Assembly: GCF_001189845.1 (NCBI RefSeq)
Contig: NZ_LFLZ01000054.1
Coordinates: forward strand, 1 to 62,395
Source of the DNA: Bradyrhizobium tropiciagri
GTDB lineage: Bacteria > Pseudomonadota > Alphaproteobacteria > Rhizobiales > Xanthobacteraceae
DNA: 62,395 bases
Reading direction: 5' to 3'
The position numbers and the translations under genes are program-made. Below the pieces are notes generated by a model, which made no database searches, was not told where the DNA came from, and was given only the letters and a program-made list of their open reading frames with translations. How positions within the stretch are numbered: the stretch's first letter is position 1; every line of letters starts with the position of its first letter. Below are positions 43,990-52,630 of this stretch, in pieces.

Positions 43990-44038
43990 TTTTGGTGCGG
44001 CCCGTTCACGATCTACTCGATCCGGAAGACCAGGCTGG

Positions 44039-45031
44039 CTAGAAGGTGACGGTGACGACGATGGTGTCCGCGTAGGTTCCGGCAGGTGGCGAGGTCTGCG
44101 GCGGAACGCGCCCATAGACTGAAACATTCTGGTTCAACGCCGTTCCTGTACCAAGGATGCAGGTACTGGCGCCGGAAGTGCAGGTCGTGGCGGATGTTGT
44201 ACTCGTCCAGGCGCTGGTCCGGGCTGCGTCCGTATAGAGATTGTATGTGATGAAGCTTGAACCTGCATGCATACGCCGTTGGCTGCCGCTTGCGTTCACT
44301 CCGTTATCGAGACTGATCGAGTACGGGGTCGTATTGGTGCACTTCACTGAAATCGTTCCAACGCCGTCAATGTTTGACGTCAACAGCGAAGCGTTGCCGA
44401 AATTGAGTGGGGTAGTCGAAACAATGCAGTTTCCGGCGATTGTCGCCGTCCAGGGCGAGGCGCCTGCATTTGTCGTCGTTCCGGGGTTCGACGAGCAATT
44501 CGGGCTTGCAAGAAGATAGGCCGCGTAGGCGACGACCGGAGAGGTCGTGCTCCAGACGTAGGTTCCGGGTATCGTTGCCTGCTGATTGGCCAGGAAGCGC
44601 CCATAGACAGTCAGACTTTGTTGCGCGGGTCCGCCCAAAAGTGGAAGACTGAGATTGATGCTGACGCCGCCCGAGCCATACGCGGTGGTTCCGTATCCCC
44701 AGGATCCCCAGACTTGCGTGCGCCCTGAATCCGAATACAGCTCGTGAATTGCCGTATTCGCGCCACTTCCCAGCGATCGAACCGAGCTACTGCTGTTGGG
44801 CGCCCCCTGGTTGAATTGCACACACGCATTGACCGTGCAGCCGAGGGCGCAGCCGCTGCACGTTACGGTAAAGGTCGAGGTCGTATCAACGGCGCCGCCG
44901 GCCAGAATATCGACAGATCCGTAGTTGCCCGCCGCCGAGGTAACGGAGCAGCTTTGGGCGTGAGCCGAAAATGATGTCGCAAGCTGCAGCAACAGGGCAA
45001 AGAGCAGGGTTCGCTTCAAGCCGATGACCAC
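44039..45031 (-). CDS. Two-domain spore coat U family protein, probable pilus tip adhesin
   Basis: The 330-residue product has a signal peptide (LLFALLLQLATSFSAHAQS) and two successive spore-coat-U-type domains. The second contains TPLNFGNASL, YSISLDNGVNASGSQRRMHAG and the donor-strand-like C-terminus GTYADTIVVTVTF. In Csu-type archaic chaperone-usher pili the distal subunit is a two-domain protein of similar size. It lies downstream of the usher gene in the same orientation. The GTG start at 45031 precedes a TTG alternative at 45019. Confidence 0.85.
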   Translation of the reverse strand: MVIGLKRTLLFALLLQLATSFSAHAQSCSVTSAAGNYGSVDILAGGAVDTTSTFTVTCSGCALGCTVNACVQFNQGAPNSSSSVRSLGSGANTAIHELYSDSGRTQVWGSWGYGTTAYGSGGVSINLSLPLLGGPAQQSLTVYGRFLANQQATIPGTYVWSTTSPVVAYAAYLLASPNCSSNPGTTTNAGASPWTATIAGNCIVSTTPLNFGNASLLTSNIDGVGTISVKCTNTTPYSISLDNGVNASGSQRRMHAGSSFITYNLYTDAARTSAWTSTTSATTCTSGASTCILGTGTALNQNVSVYGRVPPQTSPPAGTYADTIVVTVTF

Positions 45032-45118
45032 GATCTCAATCTCACAATGCGTGTTGGTCGGAACTGATTATCCAGGCGATTGACGTACGGAGACTTTGTT
45101 TGCGGATGAACGACTGCA

Positions 45119-47590
45119 TTATCGGCACACCACCCCGGGGATCCGGATTTGTTCGCCGGGCTTCGGGACAAACGCAAACGTTGCGCGACAGCGCATGTCG
45201 GCGAGGTCGATCTCGACTTCGTTCGTTGGCGACAGTCCCTTGATGTAGGCCTGTCCGTCATAGCCGACAACGAACTCTCCTCCACTGGTCATGCGGCCGA
45301 CGGCGCCGGCCGGTAGAACACGATTGTCAGGCCCGACAAAGGTGACCAGCGCGGCCGTCGTCTCCTTGCGGACGTCGAATCTGACGAGTATCCCGGCGCG
45401 ATCGGCGGGAGCTGCGATGTCATGCGTCGTTGCGGCTTCGTTGTCGACTGGAAGGTTTGTCGGATCGATCGCAATCTTGTTCTTTTGGTACGACCGAAGC
45501 GTCGGTATCAGCAACATGCCGCGGGAATCGGTGACGCCCGCCCAGCGGTTCTCGTTGAGGACCTCGACATCCGGCACGTCGGTCGTGACCACCGCGAAGC
45601 TGTCGTCGATCCAGTTCGAAAGGAAAACACCGCCTCCGATGGTCGTAATCGAACCGCGCAATTCCAGCGATCCCGCTGCGCCGGATCCGGCCTGACTCGC
45701 GCCAGCCTGGATGGTGCCGTAACTCGACCTGTAGGAAGCCGTGGCCTCCCGATAACTCGCCGCGCCTTCGGAATCGTGCACGCGCCAGCCATAACTGCCA
45801 GGCTCCGGCCCAAGCGACCTAACGGCATCGACGCTACCGATCGTACCGCCCCGACCGCTTGAAACCCCGCTCGTGATCGAAGCGGAGTCGCCAATGGGCA
45901 TGCTCAAACCGGCAAACACGCCAGTATTCCTTTTGGTACCGAAATCGTGGAAGACGGTGGCGAATACCGATGCATTGTACGGCAACGAACGCGAGTAGGA
46001 GGCCGTCACAATATTCGAATGATTGCACGAGGCATCGCGCAGATCGACAAAGCTTGCACTGAGGCTGGCCCTGGAGTCGAACGGCATCGGGGCGCTGAAA
46101 GTAATGCGATCGAGTGCGACCGGCGCGCGGGCGCTGCCATAGATTCCCGTCACATAGGCAAACGAGTTCGACAGCGAAGCGACGCCGCCGGGCAGGTAGT
46201 TGAACAGACCGTTCAGGTTTTGCAGGCCGCCGTTGAACGTCACGATGTTCTGCAGTCGCGCGGTGGCCGAGGCAAGGTCGTCATAGGTGCCGAAGGTGTG
46301 TTGCGAACTGGCCGAAATGCTCACGCCGAAAAGCCGGGTCTCGTAGGAAGCATAGGTCTGCATGCCGCGGTTCTTGCCGCTGCCGCTGCCGGCCAGGGCC
46401 ACGGCGGCGACACCCGTCGTCCCGGTCCTCAAGACACCGCCGATCCCGCCGTTGATGACGCCGGCTCCGCCTTCGGCGTGTGCCTCTGCCGTCAACCCGT
46501 CGTAGATGCCGCGCCGCAGGGTTGCAGATCCGACCGGCGAGCCAACATAGACGTCGCTGCTCGACCCGTAGGACAGGCGCGGCAATCCGCCCTCCACCGA
46601 CCAACTGCTCAGCCCGGGCGCAAGCAGGCTCGCGTTCGCGTAAAACGGCGCCGACGTCCGGGTTTCGTGACCTGCCGAATCCCGCACCACGAGTTGCGTC
46701 GTGCCGGCGCCGGAAATCAGCGGAACGTTGTTCACGCTGAAAGGGCCGGACGCGACGTCCTGAGAAAATGTCCTGATGTTGTTGACATAGACATCGACGG
46801 TTGACGGCACTGCCGCGCTGCCGCCGATTGTCGCGAGCGGCGCGGTGATGAGATCGGGCCGCAGCGCGAAGTCGCGTTGGGCCTGCAAGCCGCCGATCCT
46901 GACCGGACGCGACCAGGCGAGTCCGCCGTTGATCGTATCCCCCGCGACGTAGCTGATCATCCGGTCCTGGTCGGAATATTGGAAAGACGAATTCAGCCTC
47001 GTCGCCTGCGCAGGCTGCTGCGGACCACTGCGGATGATCGCCGACTGTTCGGCCGTGCCGTAAGGCGAAAACGCCCGGGCATCGAGCAAAAGCGATGTGT
47101 TGGCGAGCCCGATCGATCTCGAGGTGGAGATGTTGCTGCTGGAAGTCAGCAGATCGTAATTCAGCACCGCGCCAGGATCGGCCTGCGCCCTCGGCAGGTT
47201 GCCCCAGGAGCCGCCTGCGTCAAGCACCTGCGGCTTGCGCCCGGCTTCGTCGACGATGATGAATATCCGCTGCGTTCTCTCCTCGTATCGATACTTCACG
47301 GTCGGGATGTCATCGAGCGCGATGATCTCGTCCGGTCGATGCGGCCGGCCCGGACGCAGGCCGAGGCTCTCCAGTTCTTCCAGCGTTCCCCCGATGCGAC
47401 CGTTATCAAACCGGACAAACGATCCGATCATTCGGGCAGGCACCGAGTTGATCACGACGTCGAGTTGCAGATTTGTCTGGTTTTCGCCCGCGCGAGCGCG
47501 CCCGGCACAAAGCATCATGCCGAGTAGTGCTGCGATGGACAGAACTGCGGAGCCCCTTCTACCGACGAGCCGGCGACTCAATAACCGCAT
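45119..47590 (-). CDS. Fimbrial outer-membrane usher protein
   Basis: The 823-residue product has a signal peptide, an N-terminal usher domain (LQLDVVINSVPARMIGSFVRF), a long beta-barrel region, and a plug region around VDVYVNNIRTFSQDVASGPFSVNNVPLISGAGTTQLVVRDSAGHE. The C-terminal domains include FVGPDNRVLPAGAVGRM and end at VPKPGEQIRIPGVVCR. It secretes and assembles pilus subunits. I start at ATG 47590, which overlaps the chaperone gene by 32 bases. Its form, with single-domain partners of the spore coat U type, fits the archaic (Csu-like) class. Confidence 0.92.
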   Translation of the reverse strand: MRLLSRRLVGRRGSAVLSIAALLGMMLCAGRARAGENQTNLQLDVVINSVPARMIGSFVRFDNGRIGGTLEELESLGLRPGRPHRPDEIIALDDIPTVKYRYEERTQRIFIIVDEAGRKPQVLDAGGSWGNLPRAQADPGAVLNYDLLTSSSNISTSRSIGLANTSLLLDARAFSPYGTAEQSAIIRSGPQQPAQATRLNSSFQYSDQDRMISYVAGDTINGGLAWSRPVRIGGLQAQRDFALRPDLITAPLATIGGSAAVPSTVDVYVNNIRTFSQDVASGPFSVNNVPLISGAGTTQLVVRDSAGHETRTSAPFYANASLLAPGLSSWSVEGGLPRLSYGSSSDVYVGSPVGSATLRRGIYDGLTAEAHAEGGAGVINGGIGGVLRTGTTGVAAVALAGSGSGKNRGMQTYASYETRLFGVSISASSQHTFGTYDDLASATARLQNIVTFNGGLQNLNGLFNYLPGGVASLSNSFAYVTGIYGSARAPVALDRITFSAPMPFDSRASLSASFVDLRDASCNHSNIVTASYSRSLPYNASVFATVFHDFGTKRNTGVFAGLSMPIGDSASITSGVSSGRGGTIGSVDAVRSLGPEPGSYGWRVHDSEGAASYREATASYRSSYGTIQAGASQAGSGAAGSLELRGSITTIGGGVFLSNWIDDSFAVVTTDVPDVEVLNENRWAGVTDSRGMLLIPTLRSYQKNKIAIDPTNLPVDNEAATTHDIAAPADRAGILVRFDVRKETTAALVTFVGPDNRVLPAGAVGRMTSGGEFVVGYDGQAYIKGLSPTNEVEIDLADMRCRATFAFVPKPGEQIRIPGVVCR

Positions 47591-48290
47591 GAGTCGGGCC
47601 CTTGTCCGTTTCGGCCGTGACGGAGATGGATCCGCCGGATCCAAAACCGTGAGGATATTTCAGCGTGGTCCAACTCATGGAAGACCGTCCGAGCACGTAG
47701 CCAAGGAGGCCGTTGCCAAACGACAGGGTGGCTCCCGTGGAATCCTTGAGCCGCAGGTTTGCGATACGTAGCCGCTCGTCGCCGGCATTGCGGGTTACAA
47801 CGGTCAGTTTACCGGCTTCCGCGCGGAACGCCCAGGAGACCTCTGGCCGGCTGATCTCGCGGCGCGAAAAAAACGCCGGGATCGACTGTCGTACCAGGAG
47901 ATTGACGGTGCCTCTTTGCTTGCCGCCTGCTCGCGGTAGTTGGTCGACGATGACACGATAGCTTTCTTCGCCTTGGATCGGCTGTTTCGACACCCGCACG
48001 ACTCGCACGACGTAGTCCGAATGAGGGGCCATCCTGACCGCCGGCGGCGATGCCACCACATCCGTTGTCGGTTCAAGGCTCTCCTTGCCTTCCGACTGCG
48101 ACCAGCGAAGCACGCGGGTCTGGACCTCGACGTCGGTATCTTCATCATTGCGCAGCGTCAGGGACGCCGCCGCCGCCGGCGCATTCAGCTCCAGGAGGAC
48201 GGGTTCAACGCGGAGCGCTGTGGCATGCGCAGCGCCCATGCATGCCAAGCTTACGGCAAGTGCGGCCGGCAAATTTGAATTGTGATGCAT
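47559..48290 (-). CDS. Periplasmic pilus chaperone (PapD-like, archaic type)
   Basis: The 243-residue protein has a signal peptide and two immunoglobulin-like domains. The first includes LRVEPVLLELNAPAAAASLTLRNDEDTDVEVQTRVLRW, with the edge-strand pattern. YVVRVVRVSKQPIQGEESYRVIVDQLP and the subunit-binding strand GTVNLLVRQSIPAFF follow. Chaperones of this kind complement pilus subunits before they reach the usher. It lies between the first subunit gene and the usher gene. Confidence 0.92.
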   Translation of the reverse strand: MHHNSNLPAALAVSLACMGAAHATALRVEPVLLELNAPAAAASLTLRNDEDTDVEVQTRVLRWSQSEGKESLEPTTDVVASPPAVRMAPHSDYVVRVVRVSKQPIQGEESYRVIVDQLPRAGGKQRGTVNLLVRQSIPAFFSRREISRPEVSWAFRAEAGKLTVVTRNAGDERLRIANLRLKDSTGATLSFGNGLLGYVLGRSSMSWTTLKYPHGFGSGGSISVTAETDKGPTHAVIESPARR

Positions 48291-48383
48291 CGCAATACCG
48301 ATCGATTTCCGAAAATTGAGCCGGAAGGCAATTCGTCGATACGCGGACGCAACGGAACATCGGGCCGCTGCTGCGGCCTCTCC

Positions 48384-48938
48384 TCAGTACGTGATGGTCA
48401 TGACCACCGTGTCCGTGTAGGTGCCGGTGTTCGGCGCGGTGCCGGTAGCAGGAACGTCACCGTAGATGTTGATCGTCTGCGCCGATCCATTGCCGGTGCC
48501 GAGAAAGCAGCCATTCGTGGTCGTGCAGGTTGTGCTGCTGGTAGCGGTGGTCCAGGGGTTGGTATGGGCCGCATCAGTAAAGAGATTGTAGCTGATGAAA
48601 TTCCCGGCGTTCGCCATCCGCCGCTGGCTGCCGGACGGATTTGCTCCATTATCCATGGCGATGGAGTATGGGCTACCGTTGGTGCAGGTGACCGAGACTG
48701 TGGTGCTGCTGGATTGCAGGGTGGTCGCAAGCGTCGTTCCGGACACGCTCCCGAAATTGAGTGTTGCAGCGTTGATTGTGCAGGACGCAGTAATCGTGAT
48801 CTGAACGGTCAAATTCGCTGTCGACGTGCCGGCCTGGGCGGAGCTTTGACAGCCGGATGCCAGGGCAACGAAGAGCACGACCGCCGCTCGGATTCCCGCA
48901 GCTTGCCCGACTTGTCGCTTCCCACCGTTGTAGCGCAT
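48384..48938 (-). CDS. Spore coat U domain protein, probable major pilin subunit
   Basis: The 184-residue protein has a signal peptide ending near SSAQA, then one spore-coat-U domain: ANLTVQITITASCTINAATLNFGSV, YSIAMDNGANPSGSQRRMANAG and a C-terminal beta strand GTYTDTVVMTITY. The Cys-containing strands match the disulphide pattern of Csu-type pilins. Its second half resembles the C-terminal domain of the two-domain protein at the other end of the operon. It is the first gene of the pilus operon and is likely the major rod subunit. Confidence 0.88.
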   Translation of the reverse strand: MRYNGGKRQVGQAAGIRAAVVLFVALASGCQSSAQAGTSTANLTVQITITASCTINAATLNFGSVSGTTLATTLQSSSTTVSVTCTNGSPYSIAMDNGANPSGSQRRMANAGNFISYNLFTDAAHTNPWTTATSSTTCTTTNGCFLGTGNGSAQTINIYGDVPATGTAPNTGTYTDTVVMTITY

Positions 48939-50287
48939 GCGAATCTTTCAACAGTGATCGAGAACCTTGCTGGTCGCGTTCCCGGTCCGCGAGCTTCCCA
49001 GGCGTCCTTCAAACGACTCGTTCTGGTGGCCGGTTGTGCCTTTCCGGCTCGGACAAGCAGGCCGTCGTCGTGAACAAAACATCAAATTTGGGTAAACGTT
49101 GAATGAGCAAAAGCTTAACGGCGCCTGATCGAACTATCGGAATTTATCGCCCCATCAAAAACCCATATGGCCGGCCAACGCTGGCTGGCGGACTCGGAGT
49201 CGCCACCTGTTCGAGCCGCGCGCGCGCATCCGCATCTACGAACGCGGTTGCGGCGATCACATCGAAAGTGCGTTAGAGGTCATAGTCGTATGCGGGCGTT
49301 ACAAATTCTTTTGGATGAAGCATGATCTGCCGCCGAATCGACCCGGCGCTCTAACTCGTCTTCGGTAAAGCCGATCTTTGACACGTGCCGAATGTGCAGA
49401 TGAAGATCGGTCCCACTGCGGGTCACGCTCATCCGAGCTCGGACCGTTATCGATACTTGTCGGTTTCACGACAGCATCGACAACAAGCCGATCGCCGCGA
49501 TCGATGCTGGCTTCAAGATCTCCTGTTATTTCGCGAGAGGCGAAATTCGAAGCGGGACCTGAGAAAATTTTCGATTTTCGGAAGCCGCCCATTTTTGTTG
49601 GTGGGTCCGGCAGGAGCCGAACCTGCAACCAGACCGTTATGAGCGGCTGTTAGCCTGACCTGGGATAGGACAGGTCTCCTGCACCGTCGTCCTCGGCTCC
49701 GCGAAGACCATTGAAGATGAGATACGACCGGTCTGAAGTGAAAGGGCCAAAAGGCACTTTTGCGCGCCAAGTGCACCTCAATTCGTTTTTCACCCTGTAA
49801 CCCATTGAAATTACATAAAAATGCAGCCTCTCTCCGGACGCGCCATAAACCACCAAGACAGTCGCGTCGTCCTGCGCCGGATTATAGGGCCTTTGCTCGG
49901 CCGGGAGATTTCGAGCGCGTCGACTGACGACATTTTTGGAGCTTCAATCATATCCCACCGCGGCTGTCGTCTGCTCGTTGAGGAGCGCCTGATTCCTGGG
50001 GCGGAAAAGAATTGCACAGCTTTTGATTCCGCCGTGCGATTTCTGGTGCATGCCGGTCAAGCTGGCGCGCCTGCTGCATATCCTGGCGATACATGTGGTG
50101 GCGCCGTCCTCGCACCGGTGATGCATGCGATGATTCTGGTAGCGCTTGAAGGAGGCTCGATGGTCGCAGTATCCCCGTCCACTCCATCTCGCACCGCCGA
50201 GTCTTTCGTTCGACTTGACGGGCGCAATGGTTTCATCCGGAATAGTCGCTGCCGGTATTGGCTTACACAACACTTTGGCGAAACCAA
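48939..50287. other. Gene-poor accessory spacer
   Basis: This interval of about 1.3 kb has no open reading frame I can support. It is visibly AT-richer than its surroundings near 49081-49160. It contains a truncated tRNA-like sequence at 49599-49646. It is probably decayed insertion-derived DNA. Confidence 0.6.
49599..49646 (-). repeat. Truncated tRNA 3' fragment, diverged copy
   Basis: This 48-base stretch matches the 3' part (CCA end to anticodon) of the tRNA gene at 55573-55648 with three mismatches. The 5' half of the tRNA is absent. It looks like an old attachment-site remnant left by insertion at the tRNA gene. Confidence 0.8.
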
Positions 50288-51094
50288 ATGATGATCAGCG
50301 CAGACGTGTCCAGCATACTGGATCGCATTCTCGATGCGGCAACCGACAACCTCAGGTTCGCGAAGATTCTGATTCAGATCGGTCTCGATCCCAATGACGT
50401 GACCTGGAACGCCATCTTCAGCCGCCTGCTGGAAATCTTTCTGCACAACATCACCCTGGCAAACATGTTCGCTTTGGTCGGTGCGACCTTCTTTGTCGCC
50501 ACCCTTCTGACGCAGACCATGGTCCCGCTCCGGGTCGCCAACATGATCGGTTGCGTATTCTTTGCCATCTTCGGTGCGCTCACCGGAGCCATCACGACGT
50601 TTCTGCTTTATCTCCTGATGGTTCCCATCAACGCCTACCGCCTTCATCAAATGCTCGCTCTGGTGAAGAAGGCGCGCACGGCAACGCAGGGCGACATGTC
50701 GATGGAGTGGCTCAAGCCGTTCATGACCCAGCGCAAGTATCGCAAGGGCGAAATCTTGATGAAGAAAGGTGACGTAGCCAACGAAATGCTGCTGACCGTT
50801 ACCGGCAGATTCCGAGTCATTGAAATCAACGTCGATGTTCCGCCGGGCCGCCTGATGGGCGAACTCGGTTTCCTCACGCCTGACAACCGCCGGACCGCGA
50901 CCATCGAATGTATCGAGGACGGGCACGTTCTAACCATCACTTATGAAAAGCTGCTCGAGATCTACTTCCAGAACCCGCAGTTCGGCTATTATTTCCTTGT
51001 CTTGACGAGCCAGCGCCTCCTGGAAAATCTCGCGCGGGCCGAGGCCATCATCGCGCAGAACAAGATCGCGGTGCAGGCCGCCTCCGCGAGTTGA
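50288..51094 (+). CDS. Membrane protein with C-terminal cyclic-nucleotide-binding domain
   Basis: The product is about 268 residues. The N-terminal third has two or three hydrophobic segments (NMFALVGATFFVATLL and MIGCVFFAIFGALTGAITTFLLYLLMVP). The C-terminal half carries a Crp-like sensor with RKGEILMKKGDVANEMLLTVTGRFRVIEI and GRLMGELGFLTPDNRRTATIECIED. There is no DNA-binding domain. The layout recalls Popeye-type membrane cyclic-nucleotide sensors; its function is unknown. The start is one of two adjacent ATGs at 50288/50291, and a TTG at 50258 is less likely. It stands alone between two tRNA fragments. Confidence 0.82.
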   Translation: MMISADVSSILDRILDAATDNLRFAKILIQIGLDPNDVTWNAIFSRLLEIFLHNITLANMFALVGATFFVATLLTQTMVPLRVANMIGCVFFAIFGALTGAITTFLLYLLMVPINAYRLHQMLALVKKARTATQGDMSMEWLKPFMTQRKYRKGEILMKKGDVANEMLLTVTGRFRVIEINVDVPPGRLMGELGFLTPDNRRTATIECIEDGHVLTITYEKLLEIYFQNPQFGYYFLVLTSQRLLENLARAEAIIAQNKIAVQAASAS

Positions 51095-51228
51095 CGGCGG
51101 AGTGGCACGAGGAGTGGCGAGCGGCAGGCGTTCCGCGCGGTCAGGTCAAAAGCCGTCTATGGCGGCCAAACCGGATGGCGGATCTTCCAGGTGCTGTCGC
51201 ATCGACTCATCCTGCGAGTCGGTCCGAC

Positions 51229-51277
51229 GCCCTCGCGAACTTGTGCACGAACGAAAAGTACACGTATCTGGTGCGGT
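51229..51277. repeat. 49-bp direct repeat, copy B
   Basis: This copy matches 43941-43989 at 44 of 49 positions. It lies 45 bases before a truncated tRNA fragment (51323), so the repeat and the tRNA remnant probably mark the same element boundary. Confidence 0.6.
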
Positions 51278-51322
51278 CGTCGCTCGACGGGCAACGACGA
51301 CCCAGTACGACACGGATATTCT

Positions 51323-51369
51323 TGGTGGGCCCGGCAGGACTCGAACCTGCAACCAGACCGTTATGAGCG
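51323..51369 (-). repeat. Truncated tRNA 3' fragment, identical copy
   Basis: These 47 bases are identical to 55573-55619, the 3' part of the intact tRNA gene including its CCA end, and stop at the anticodon region. The sequence beyond is unrelated. This fits the distal direct repeat formed when an element integrates into a tRNA 3' end. The DNA between this fragment and the intact tRNA (51370-55572) would then be the inserted segment. Confidence 0.85.
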
Positions 51370-51508
51370 ACGGGAAAAGCGAGTAGCTTCGTTGATTTTG
51401 CTGCGTTTTCGTTTGATTTCGATCGCGTTCGTTGCATTTTGCTGAGGTCGTTTCTGGTGCCAAACTGGTGCGGCCCGCGGCCAACGTCGAGCCCGTCGCT
51501 GGACGACC

Positions 51509-52480
51509 TTATTTCGCCCCCGCGCCATCCCTGATCTCGGATGGTGTCGCGTTGTACCGCCGGCGAAACGACCTGTTGAAGTACGACAGGTCATTGAAGC
51601 CGAGGTCGAAAGCGATCGTGCTGATCGCGCGGTGCGAATGCAGGGGGTTTCTCAAATCATGATAGGCCTGCGTCAGGCGTTCGCGGAGCACAAACTCGGA
51701 GTAGGTGAAGTCCTCGTTCTCGAACAGCTTGTGCAGATAGCGCACCGTCACGCCATTGCGGGTCGCGACCATCGTCGCGTTCAGCTTGCCATCATCGAGG
51801 TTGGCGACGATATCGGCCTTGATCGCGGCCAGCCGGACTGCGCCCAGCGTTCTGTCCGCAGCAACGGCCTTGGCGTCGCTGCTCGCCCCGAGTGCCAGCG
51901 CCACGAGATCATGGAAGTGGCTGATGATCAGGCGCTGCGAAGCGGGTGCCGCCAAAGCCTCGTCGTCGGCGACGATGTCGAGATATTTTCTCAGGAGGCT
52001 CAGCCCGCTTGTATCCCTCGCTATGCGTCGCATCGTGACGTTTTCGAGCTTGGGAACAAGCTGCGCAATCGCAGACCGCGGCAAGCGAATTCCAGCGATC
52101 TTGACGGATGACGGCGAGGTCATGGTCCAGGCGGCCTCCTCGTTCGTCATCAGCACGGCATCCCCGTCACTGAGCAACGTCTCGCGGCCGCGCCGGCTTC
52201 CGACGGTCGTCCCGTGCAGGGTCATGCAAAGATAGAGGTGGTCACCTTCTTGCCGCACGCCCTCGCGGCGGACGCTCGTATAGCCCGCCGTCAGAATGCG
52301 GAGCCCGGGCATCGTGCGGTTGACAAGATCAACCTGCGGCACAGCGTTGCCATAGCGAACAAATTTGGTCGGAAGCAAACCGCGCTCATGCAGCTCTTCG
52401 ATCGTGTTGCCTCGCCCCTCCTGCGGAAAGGTACGGCTCGAGAACCGAACGACCGTGTAGTCTGGCGTCGACGTCACCAT
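51509..52480 (-). CDS. AraC family transcriptional regulator
   Basis: The 323-residue protein has a C-terminal AraC DNA-binding domain: GVTVRYLHKLFENEDFTYSEFVLRERLTQAYHDL, then AISTIAFDLGFNDLSYFNRSFRRRYNATPSEIRDG. The N-terminal part is the AraC-binding-like domain seen in regulators such as FeaR. The ATG at 52480 is the best start. It is divergent from the flavin oxidoreductase gene, and repeated TTTRGTCCAAG elements in the 150-base spacer are likely binding sites. Confidence 0.9.
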   Translation of the reverse strand: MVTSTPDYTVVRFSSRTFPQEGRGNTIEELHERGLLPTKFVRYGNAVPQVDLVNRTMPGLRILTAGYTSVRREGVRQEGDHLYLCMTLHGTTVGSRRGRETLLSDGDAVLMTNEEAAWTMTSPSSVKIAGIRLPRSAIAQLVPKLENVTMRRIARDTSGLSLLRKYLDIVADDEALAAPASQRLIISHFHDLVALALGASSDAKAVAADRTLGAVRLAAIKADIVANLDDGKLNATMVATRNGVTVRYLHKLFENEDFTYSEFVLRERLTQAYHDLRNPLHSHRAISTIAFDLGFNDLSYFNRSFRRRYNATPSEIRDGAGAK

Positions 52481-52537
52481 CAGCGATCCTGCTGCAAGGC
52501 ATACCAACCGCTCTGAGCAGTCTAGCAGACAGAGCAC

Positions 52538-52600
52538 TTTAGTCCAAGCCGGCCTTCCCTTTGGTCCAAGACCACTTCGCCGTGACCGCTTAAGTCCATT
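52538..52600. promoter_or_regulatory. Direct-repeat operator candidates for the AraC regulator
   Basis: TTTAGTCCAAG (52538-52548) and TTTGGTCCAAG (52560-52570) are 22 bases apart, about two helical turns, and TTAAGTCCATT (52590-52600) is a weaker third copy. Direct repeats at this spacing are typical AraC-family sites. They lie between the divergent AraC and flavin oxidoreductase genes. Confidence 0.65.
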
Positions 52601-52630
52601 GTTGACGAGGCAATTTGGCGGGCAGTGAAC

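Noticed and set aside
49821..50291. A possible 156-residue protein before the cyclic-nucleotide-binding gene
   Set aside because: No recognisable domain, mixed codon use and no good ribosome-binding site. I treat it as chance coding in a decayed spacer.
49599..51369. The two tRNA-like copies as functional tRNA genes
   Set aside because: Both lack the acceptor 5' strand, the D-arm and half of the anticodon stem.
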